This document shows positions 18,991 through 24,823 of a DNA stretch of 24,823 nucleotides, piece after piece; position 1 is the first letter of the stretch; each line of letters opens with the position of its first letter. The DNA is from a virus, in the IMG/VR virus record IMGVR_UViG_3300046684_000073, positions 1 to 24,823 of that record; one strand, written 5' to 3'. The notes beneath the pieces were generated by a model that was not told where the DNA came from, did no database searches, and saw nothing but the letters and a program-made list of their open reading frames with translations. A program made the position numbers and the translations under genes.

Positions 18991-19466
18991 GCTGGCACCT
19001 TCGCCGGCTGCACGTCGTACTGCGCCATGTTCCGGCCGCCGGTACGGTTGCCCATAACGTCGATCAGCAGCTTGGCGTAGTTCGGGTCGGTCGCGTAGCC
19101 GGCGTCCGCCACAGCGCGCGCCCAGCCCTCGCCGGTGGTCTCGCGGAAGCATGCGGCGTAGCGCGGGTTTGCCTTGAAGAAGTTGGCATGGTCGACCATG
19201 CACTCGGCCCAGCTGGCATAGGCGCGGAACTTGTCGGTGATGGCGATGCGCTGGCCCTTCACGACTTCATGGGTCGGCACGTCGACGGTCGGGCCCTTCC
19301 AGGATTTATCCGCCTTCACGCCGAACAGGTTGTTACCGGGGCAGCGCGAGCCCCAGCCGGATTCCAGCGCAGCCTGCGCCAGGGTGAAGGAAGCGGGGAT
19401 CCCGGTGGCGCGCTGGCATGCCTGCGCAGCGCTGGCCAGCATTGCAAGGAAGGCGCTAGGCGGCAT
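18987..19466 (-). CDS. Endolysin, glucosaminidase family
   Basis: A 159-residue peptidoglycan hydrolase of the glucosaminidase (FlgJ/LytG-like) family. The signature runs GIPASFTLAQAALESGWG (about 22-39), with Glu35 as the expected catalytic acid, then NNLFGVKADKSWKGP and a conserved FRAYASWAECMVDHANFF. A closing ADAGYATDPNYAKLL is the usual end of this domain. No cleavable signal peptide or SAR anchor is obvious, so release through holin lesions is expected. GAAGGGGGAAGACA precedes the ATG, and the gene overlaps the holin by 11 bases. The order holin, endolysin, Rz/Rz1 is a complete lysis cassette. Confidence 0.9.
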   Translation of the reverse strand: MPPSAFLAMLASAAQACQRATGIPASFTLAQAALESGWGSRCPGNNLFGVKADKSWKGPTVDVPTHEVVKGQRIAITDKFRAYASWAECMVDHANFFKANPRYAACFRETTGEGWARAVADAGYATDPNYAKLLIDVMGNRTGGRNMAQYDVQPAKVPA

Positions 19467-19827
19467 TGTCTTCCCCCTTCACTGGCTGGGCTGGATCCGC
19501 CGGCAGGTTGAACTTCGCCGTGAACAGGGCCTCGAGCTTGAACAGGGCCCTGCTGCCCATGTGCGACGAAATGCCGACCAGGGCGTACTTCAGCGGCGCC
19601 GACGATCCCATGGAGTCGCACAGGTTCGCCGTGATGATGCCGGTCAGGCCGGCGGCGGCAATCTCGCCGATAAACTCGGTGAAATTCCAGGCGCGGACAT
19701 GCCCGGTCTTCATCTTCTGCAGGAACGATGCGACGCCACCGAGAAGTGAAACGAAGGCGACCCAGGCCCAGGGCAACAGCTCGGCAAGGTGGGCGGGAAT
19801 ATCGCCGGAAGGGGTTTTTTCGATCAT
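19456..19827 (-). CDS. Holin (LydA/phage holin 3 type)
   Basis: A 123-residue membrane protein with three hydrophobic segments: about 18-37 (PWAWVAFVSLLGGVASFLQK), about 53-70 (GEIAAAGLTGIITANLC) and a weaker one at about 77-90 (APLKYALVGISSHMG). A charged C-terminal tail ends VKGEDNAA. Size, topology and position directly before an endolysin identify it as a holin of the superfamily that includes P1 LydA. It would form the inner-membrane lesion that times lysis. The ribosome binding site is weak (GAAAGAACA), which could keep expression low. The start follows a 41-base gap after the tailspike gene. Confidence 0.85.
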   Translation of the reverse strand: MIEKTPSGDIPAHLAELLPWAWVAFVSLLGGVASFLQKMKTGHVRAWNFTEFIGEIAAAGLTGIITANLCDSMGSSAPLKYALVGISSHMGSRALFKLEALFTAKFNLPADPAQPVKGEDNAA

Positions 19828-19868
19828 GGTTTTTGTTCTTTCAGGGTCTAGTTTTAGTGGTTGTGGTG

Positions 19869-22049
19869 TTACACGGCCAGCCGTGCTTCCAGCGCGGCGA
19901 TTCTTTCCAGGGCCGCGGTCAGGGCCTTGTCGGTCTGCTGCAGGCCGAGTGTCAGCGGTGCCACGAACTGGTCGTAGCGCAGCGCCTCGGGGCTGTCCGG
20001 ATCTTCTGGGTCGGTCTTGACGTAGCCGCCAAAGTCGACGCCGCCCAGCTGGTCCAGCGCTGCCTTCACGTCGGTGGTCAGGAAGCCATGGTGCAGGCGC
20101 TTGCCCGGGATCGGTTCAACGATCGCTTCGACTTCAGCCGGCACGATCTCGCGGCCCTCTTCGTCCAGCACGGCCGGCTTGACGGTCTTGGCGCCGATCA
20201 CCTTGTTGCTGCCGACGATGAAGCGGAACGAGACAGGGCGCAGCAGGCGGATGAAGTCCATGCCCAGCGCCGTCGGCGCGATGTCCTTTTTCGTCCGCGG
20301 GTCCGAGGTCTGAATCGCACCGTTCGCCGCCCAGATGGAAGACCACAGGAAGCCAGACCCGCCGTTCGTCGTCGCATTGGACACGCGCGGGATAAACTCG
20401 GTGCTGGTCATGGTGGCGATCATGACGTTGGCCGCCGTCGTCCAGATGTGCTGATTCGTCCGGAACGACAGGGTGGAGCTGGCGCCGGCGATCGAGTCGA
20501 TCACATTGTTGCCGTTGTAGCTGAAGGCAATGCCGGTGCCAGTGGCGGCCGTGGTCATGTTCCCCAGCGATCCGTAAAAAATCTTCGACCCATCGTACAC
20601 ATAGCGCTCGCGGCGCACGCCGTTGGTCTGGATCTCGAGCGCCTTCTGCCCGTTGCCGTCAGGGTCGGCCACGAAGTCCACGAAGCCCGGGTACCCGAAC
20701 GTCAAGCGCGCCGCCAGGTTGCCCAGCTTGGAGATATTCACCGCGCCCGGCAGGCTGCGGTGCATCTGGTATTCCGAGTTGGACGGCGCCCGGTTGTGCC
20801 CGAAGCCGATCAGGGATACTTGCTCTGGCGCGGTCGCGATCGGACCAACAGCGGCGCCCGAGCTTTCACCATAGCCGCCGATCAGGCGAATATTTGCCGA
20901 GTGTGCGCTGTCTGGCACGTAGTTCAACATGGTGCCAGTCCACATTTCCCACCAGCAGCTAACGAAGTCGATCTCGGTGGCCGCCTGAATGTAGATCGAG
21001 TTGGTGGCGCGCAGGAATTTGCAGTTTAGGAAAGTGGTGCGGGTCGTGCGGTTGTTGGCGCCGGTCGGATCTGGGCGGAACCAGACGTCATAGGTGCCGC
21101 TGATGTTGGTCGTGACGTTTTCGAACAGGTGGTAAAAGGCGCCCGAGTCGGAGCCGTTCACGGTCGGACCAGGCTGCAGCATGATCTGGTGCGTGCAGTT
21201 CGAAATGAACACATCGCGGACGGTCTGGAAGGACTGGCTGGCGAACGTCGTGGTCTGGTCGATGCTTTCCGGTACACCGGCATAGCCGAAAATTGCGGCC
21301 TTCCCGTTGCCGTCGATCTGCAGGTCGCGCACGCCCGAGAACAGGCGCGCATTACGCACGACAATCATGGTGTTCGAATTGCCGCGGATGATCGTGCCGG
21401 CGCCCTCGCCCTGGATGATGATGCCGTTGCGGGTCGACGTGTCGGCGCCGGTGCTGGGGATCAGGATGCCATCCTTGAAGGCGTCGGCGCCGGCCTTGCC
21501 GTCGACCCTGTAGCCGCCCAGCGGCACCAGCAGATAACCACCACCGCGGCCGACCAGGAAGGTCACCGCCTTGGTGAAGGCGTCGGTCATGTCCAGGCCA
21601 TACGTGTAGGCCTTCGCGTCCGCGCGCTGCGCCGCTGACATGAAATCGGTGACGCTGACCCGCTCGCGCAGCTTGTCCTGGACCCACCAGGCGACCGCAC
21701 CGGCGCCGGCCTGGATATAGCCCAGCAGGGACGAGCCGATCGAGGTCAGCAGCTGCAGCAGGCCATTCGGGTCGGTGTTGTAGTTGTCGACGGAGTAGAC
21801 CAGGTTGCCGAGCAAGTCGCGCACGTCCACGCGATAGTTCCCGGTCCAGTAGATCGGGCTGGCCGGTTCGCCGCGCACGTTCAGCGGGATCGGGTTTTCC
21901 TGCGGCGTGGTGCCGGCGGCGTCGGTGTACGTGGCCTTCGGGTTCGTGGTGCCGGCCGCGTAGGTGTAGACCTTCCCGCCGACCAGCGGCGTCCCGAGTG
22001 CAGACAGAAATTGCTGCTTCGGCAGCGGCATGAGGATAGCAGTAGCCAT
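19869..22049 (-). CDS. Tailspike/tail fibre with beta-helix and S74 chaperone domain
   Basis: A 726-residue receptor-binding protein. Residues about 5-90 form a head-binding domain like that of P22-type tailspikes (PKQQFLSALGTPLVGGKVY, then NYRVDVRDLLGNLVYSVDNY). A pectate-lyase-like beta-helix starts at about 130 (RVSVTDFMSAAQRADAKAY, then GGGYLLVPLGGYRVDG) and runs to about 450. The end is an intramolecular chaperone of the S74 peptidase family: SDPRTKKDI at 582-590 with Ser582 and Lys587 as the likely self-cleavage dyad, HHGFLTTDVKAALDQL, and a C-terminal coiled coil. The chaperone helps trimerise and then cleaves itself off. I chose ATG 22049 (AAGGAAAACCCG before it) over the longer frame from 22100. 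Sugar specificity cannot be predicted. Confidence 0.92.
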   Translation of the reverse strand: MATAILMPLPKQQFLSALGTPLVGGKVYTYAAGTTNPKATYTDAAGTTPQENPIPLNVRGEPASPIYWTGNYRVDVRDLLGNLVYSVDNYNTDPNGLLQLLTSIGSSLLGYIQAGAGAVAWWVQDKLRERVSVTDFMSAAQRADAKAYTYGLDMTDAFTKAVTFLVGRGGGYLLVPLGGYRVDGKAGADAFKDGILIPSTGADTSTRNGIIIQGEGAGTIIRGNSNTMIVVRNARLFSGVRDLQIDGNGKAAIFGYAGVPESIDQTTTFASQSFQTVRDVFISNCTHQIMLQPGPTVNGSDSGAFYHLFENVTTNISGTYDVWFRPDPTGANNRTTRTTFLNCKFLRATNSIYIQAATEIDFVSCWWEMWTGTMLNYVPDSAHSANIRLIGGYGESSGAAVGPIATAPEQVSLIGFGHNRAPSNSEYQMHRSLPGAVNISKLGNLAARLTFGYPGFVDFVADPDGNGQKALEIQTNGVRRERYVYDGSKIFYGSLGNMTTAATGTGIAFSYNGNNVIDSIAGASSTLSFRTNQHIWTTAANVMIATMTSTEFIPRVSNATTNGGSGFLWSSIWAANGAIQTSDPRTKKDIAPTALGMDFIRLLRPVSFRFIVGSNKVIGAKTVKPAVLDEEGREIVPAEVEAIVEPIPGKRLHHGFLTTDVKAALDQLGGVDFGGYVKTDPEDPDSPEALRYDQFVAPLTLGLQQTDKALTAALERIAALEARLAV

Positions 22050-22059
22050 CGGGTTTTCC

Positions 22060-22395
22060 TTAGACGAAATCGGTTGCGGTGAACTTGAAGACCAGGCCAT
22101 TACCCAGCGCCTGCATGCTGCCGCCTGCGCCCAGGCCCTGGCCGATCAGCTCGGGGCAGGGGTAAGACTCGCCCGGGGCGATCGGTCGGCCGCTGATCAT
22201 CACGGTGGTGGCGTCAGCATTGCCAGCGGCCGGCACCATAAAAACCGACAGGGCCACCGGCGCAGCTGCTGCAGCCGGCAGGGTGGCCGTCGCGGCGCGG
22301 ATGATGCGCCTGGTAAGGGCAGGGACGACGACACCCTGCAGCGCTGCGGCGGCGCCGAGTACTTGGGGATCGGGAATGTACTGAGTGATTGCCAT
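22060..22395 (-). CDS. Small virion-associated protein
   Basis: A 111-residue protein of unknown function. The middle is an Ala-rich, probably beta-structured part (APVALSVFMVPAAGNADATT, then MISGRPIAPGESYPCPELIG). It ends NGLVFKFTATDFV. I recall similar small proteins next to tail genes of phages of Gram-negative hosts, where they are thought to be structural. It lies between the spike and another virion-type gene with close spacing (TAA ten bases before the spike ATG). There is no membrane segment or catalytic motif. Confidence 0.65.
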   Translation of the reverse strand: MAITQYIPDPQVLGAAAALQGVVVPALTRRIIRAATATLPAAAAAPVALSVFMVPAAGNADATTVMISGRPIAPGESYPCPELIGQGLGAGGSMQALGNGLVFKFTATDFV

Positions 22396-22415
22396 GGACG
22401 GGCCTTTCGTTGTGG

Positions 22416-23096
22416 TTATGCGGTGGTGTTGTTGATGATCAGGCCCTGCCCAGCCAGACCGGACAGCAGGGAAGTAAGCGCCGCGTTACCGCCGCGCGAT
22501 CCGGTGACCGTGGCGGCAGAAATGGCGCCTTGCTTGCTGCTGTCGCTTGGGTGAACATGGTCGGCGCGCGCATAGCGCTTGCTGCCGCCTGGCGCCGGCA
22601 GGGCGCCATTCATCAGCGGCGCGGTGTCGCCGGCCTGGCTCAAGACAAATTTGCAGGTGGCCAGCTGGTCGGTGTTGGTGTCCTGCAGGGCGGTCGGCGC
22701 AAGTGGCACGCCCACGAATTTCGGCGACAGCAGCGGGGCGTAGCGGGTCAGGATGTAGCGCACTGCAGCGGCCGGGTCTTCGATCAATGCAAGTTCGATG
22801 CGCATGGCTTCGATCTGGCGCTGCAGGGTCAGGGCCGGCATGAACTGCTGGACCAGGGCGCGCAGCTCCTGCAGCTCGGCGCGAAGGGCCTGCACATGGC
22901 TGTCGCCGGATTCGCTGGCCGCCAGGTCCGCCAGTTCGCTGTTGTCCATCGACGTCGGGCCACCCACGCGCACCAGAAGATCCGACAGTGCGCGCGCAAA
23001 CTCGATCGTCATCAGCACGTCGACCTGGCGGCCGTCGGGCGTGGTGGCGCGGCCGATCGGCACGCGCGCGGGGAACAGGTTTAACGGGTTCGGCAT
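22416..23096 (-). CDS. Virion protein with RYARADHVHP motif
   Basis: A 226-residue protein. Residues about 1-50 (NPLNLFPARVPIGRATTPDG, then VLMTIEFARALSDLLVRVGG) form an N-terminal domain. A helical stretch with coiled-coil character follows (about 60-120, VQALRAELQELRALVQQFM). The C-terminal part contains APGGSKRYARADHVHPSDSS (about 178-197), a motif common near the ends of phage tail fibres and decoration proteins. The stop of gp10 and the start here overlap (TAATG). It may be a small fibre or a connector between gp10 and the spike; this is inference. Confidence 0.7.
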   Translation of the reverse strand: MPNPLNLFPARVPIGRATTPDGRQVDVLMTIEFARALSDLLVRVGGPTSMDNSELADLAASESGDSHVQALRAELQELRALVQQFMPALTLQRQIEAMRIELALIEDPAAAVRYILTRYAPLLSPKFVGVPLAPTALQDTNTDQLATCKFVLSQAGDTAPLMNGALPAPGGSKRYARADHVHPSDSSKQGAISAATVTGSRGGNAALTSLLSGLAGQGLIINNTTA

Positions 23097-24532
23097 TATT
23101 CCTCCGGATTCAGGGCGGCGCCCAGGATCACGCGCTTCACCGGGTCGCTGATGGTCAGGCGGTAGATGCGATCGCGCGCCCGGCCCAGGCGGTTCCAGCG
23201 CACGCGCGCCCGGTATTCGCCCTGCTTGCCGATGGATGCCGGGTGTTGGTTGCCCCAGGTGTGGCCGCCGTCGTTCGACCAGTCCAGCAGCGCGACCGGC
23301 GCGCTGGCGAATCCGGCCTCGAGCCCCCAGCCCACTTCCATGTCGATCTGCAGCCGGTTGTGAACGATCCACTGGTAATCCGGCCCGGCGATGTGCGCGG
23401 CGGCGCGGATGGACGGCAATGGGTTGCTGCCGTCGTAGTGGTAGTCCAGGTCCAGGGCGTACAGGTCGCCGGTCTGGAAGTCGCCGACGACGTGCAGGCC
23501 GGCGTAGTAGGCGTGGCAGTTGGACCGATGCCGGCCCAGCTTCCCGGTGTCTGGGTCCAGGTAGGCCCGTTGATGCCATAGCTGGGTGGCGGCGTCATAG
23601 CACCAGGTCACGCCAGCGCCCGGGAAGCTCAGCATGTAGAAGGTGTGACCCTCTTGCTGGTAGGCGTAGCCCACGGCGTCGGAAATATCGCCATAGCTGG
23701 CGATCGCGTATTCGATGGCGTCGGTCGAAACCCGCTGCGGCGTGTAGCCGTTCAGGCGCCAGACAATGCCGCCGCCCTCGCCCGCTGCGCCGATCCAGAA
23801 CACGCTGTTGTCCATCGAGACCGCCGACCAGGGCGCGGCGCATCCCTGCTCGATCGCCGCGTTGGTGTCGCGTGCAAAAGGGAAGTCGATATCGCCGCTG
23901 GCGCGCCAAATTTCGGTAACGGTGCGCTTAAAAATCACGATATCGGAGTGATTTACCAGCAGCCGCACGATCGGTTCGGCGTTGCTTTCCGCGCTGGCAA
24001 AGTCGAGCGCGTCGAAGGTGATCTCGTTGGATCCGGAAATATAAAACTGGTTGGTGCCGGGCCGGTTGAAGATCGCGTAGGTGATGAGAATGTCGACGCT
24101 GCTGGCACCATAAAATGCTTCGTCGCCGATCTGGGCGACAGTGTTGCCAGCCAGGTCGACCACGTAGCCGGCCGGGCCGGTCACAATGACCGCTTGCGTG
24201 CCGTTGTCGGTGATGGCCACCGGCGTCGATCCTGCTGCGATCGCCCCGATCTTCCGGACAGTCGGCGCGCTTCCCTGATCAAGGCCGACCCGGTAGACGC
24301 TGCCGCCGCTGACCACGATCAGCTGGCCGCCGTCGGTGGGCGGATGGATGGCGCGCACCGGGCTGTCGTCCAGCTGTACCAGCGGGCGCGTGCCGGGCGT
24401 GCCGTACAGCGCGGCGACCGCCTTGGCGGTGCCTGACTCGCCCAGCACCGGGAACAGGTTGATACAGGCCTGCGCGTCTAGGTTCTTGCTGCGCGCCTGG
24501 TAGGAAGCGCCGACGAATGGAATCTGCGGCAT
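23096..24532 (-). CDS. Packaged-DNA stabilisation protein, P22 gp10-like
   Basis: A 478-residue tail-hub protein, close to P22 gp10 (472 residues). The N-terminus is family-typical: PFVGASYQARSKNLDAQACI and NLFPVLGESGTAKAVAALYG, then TPGTRPL. WD-like beta repeats fill the rest, with markers such as IWRASGDIDFPFARDTNAAI, FWIGAAGEGGGIVWRLNGYT and the closing DWSNDGGHTWG. The protein plugs the portal after packaging and forms the base for the tail needle and spikes. The start at 24532 overlaps the previous stop (TAATG). This is one of the strongest pointers to podovirus morphology. Confidence 0.9.
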   Translation of the reverse strand: MPQIPFVGASYQARSKNLDAQACINLFPVLGESGTAKAVAALYGTPGTRPLVQLDDSPVRAIHPPTDGGQLIVVSGGSVYRVGLDQGSAPTVRKIGAIAAGSTPVAITDNGTQAVIVTGPAGYVVDLAGNTVAQIGDEAFYGASSVDILITYAIFNRPGTNQFYISGSNEITFDALDFASAESNAEPIVRLLVNHSDIVIFKRTVTEIWRASGDIDFPFARDTNAAIEQGCAAPWSAVSMDNSVFWIGAAGEGGGIVWRLNGYTPQRVSTDAIEYAIASYGDISDAVGYAYQQEGHTFYMLSFPGAGVTWCYDAATQLWHQRAYLDPDTGKLGRHRSNCHAYYAGLHVVGDFQTGDLYALDLDYHYDGSNPLPSIRAAAHIAGPDYQWIVHNRLQIDMEVGWGLEAGFASAPVALLDWSNDGGHTWGNQHPASIGKQGEYRARVRWNRLGRARDRIYRLTISDPVKRVILGAALNPEE

Positions 24533-24823
24533 TATTTGCCCCCTTTCCCGGCCAGATCTTTCAGGTTCGGATTGATCGCGTCGCGCACCTTGCGGCGGGT
24601 GTTGGCCGACTTGATGGCCTGCGCGCTGTAGTTCACCGCCTTGCCGATGATCGGCGTGCCCTTCGCATAGGCGGCAATGTCGTCCAGCTTGCGCATCAGG
24701 GCGCTGGCGGTGTTGGAGCTGTTCACCGTGCCGGTCGGGCTGGTGTAAATGTCGATCGCGACGTCGCGCAGGTCGCGTACCTGGTCGGCGTGCTTTTTCC
24801 CGAAGATCACGTCCAGCTTGCCG
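24532..24823 (-). CDS. C-terminal end of an unidentified virion protein (partial)
   Basis: Only the last 96 residues are inside the window; the gene continues past the right edge, so no start is given. The visible part is helical and basic. It contains a VIFGKKHADQVRDLRDVAID segment, then YTSPTGTVNSSNTASALM, and ends in a basic NTRRKVRDAINPNLKDLAGK tail. The VNSSNTAS piece recurs near the C-termini of large phage internal-virion or ejection proteins as far as I recall. That identity is tentative. Its stop overlaps the gp10 start, as in an ordered virion operon. Confidence 0.6.
   Translation of the reverse strand, partial: GKLDVIFGKKHADQVRDLRDVAIDIYTSPTGTVNSSNTASALMRKLDDIAAYAKGTPIIGKAVNYSAQAIKSANTRRKVRDAINPNLKDLAGKGGK

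Noticed and set aside
19728-21029. Rightward 433-codon frame
   Set aside because: It is antisense to the tailspike S74 domain and part of the beta-helix.

Overview
The window is about 24.8 kb of high-GC DNA from a tailed bacteriophage or prophage. It has tightly packed, mostly overlapping genes and no bacterial housekeeping genes, rRNA or tRNA that I can see. The structural genes point to a short-tailed, P22/Sf6-like (podovirus) particle: an Sf6-gp1-like small terminase, a large terminase, a P22 gp10-like packaged-DNA stabilisation protein and a beta-helix tailspike with an S74 chaperone. Codon use (CTG, GCC, CGC, AAG, GAC rich) and gene content suggest a Gram-negative proteobacterial host, plausibly Burkholderiales. 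That host assignment is inference.

Layout. (1) 1-7836 reads leftward. A small HTH regulator (7564-7836) is followed by DUF1367, a PAPS-reductase-like protein, YbcO, RusA, a DNA methyltransferase, an unknown protein, an O-like replication protein with an apparent origin inside its gene, a second replication protein (possibly a helicase loader), a small HTH protein, then the small and large terminase. The large terminase runs off the left edge. A hairpin terminator and two promoter-like sequences lie between the HTH gene and the terminase genes. (2) 7837-8029 is a divergent control region with face-to-face promoter-like sequences and two 28-bp dyads. (3) 8030-18379 reads rightward. Four small genes are followed by a recombination module: a PD-(D/E)XK nuclease with an apparent Fe-S cluster, RecT, an unknown protein, a Rad50/SbcC-like ATPase, a zinc-ribbon DUF3268 protein and a DEDDh exonuclease. 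A string of small phage proteins of mostly unknown role closes this arm. (4) 18335-24823 reads leftward again: the end of a structural gene, gp10-like protein, two small virion-type proteins, tailspike, holin, glucosaminidase endolysin and Rz with Rz1 nested inside it. The two arms converge around 18,340-18,380.

How it works together. If the genome is circular or circularly permuted, the leftward arc runs terminase, then portal/coat/ejection genes (outside the window), then gp10, spike and lysis, and ends at the convergence point. The rightward arc carries early recombination and host-takeover functions. RusA, YbcO, RecT, the exonucleases and the ATPase together give replication-coupled recombination. 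The methyltransferase and the PAPS-reductase-like protein suggest modification of phage or host nucleic acid. No integrase, CI-type repressor or excisionase is visible, so the window alone does not show whether the phage is temperate.

The most noteworthy points are the candidate origin with AGAGA repeats and GCGTTAG iterons inside the O-like gene, the terminator/promoter arrangement in front of the terminases, the PAPS-reductase-like gene inside a DNA-processing operon, and the Rad50-like ATPase that lacks the usual Walker B glutamate.
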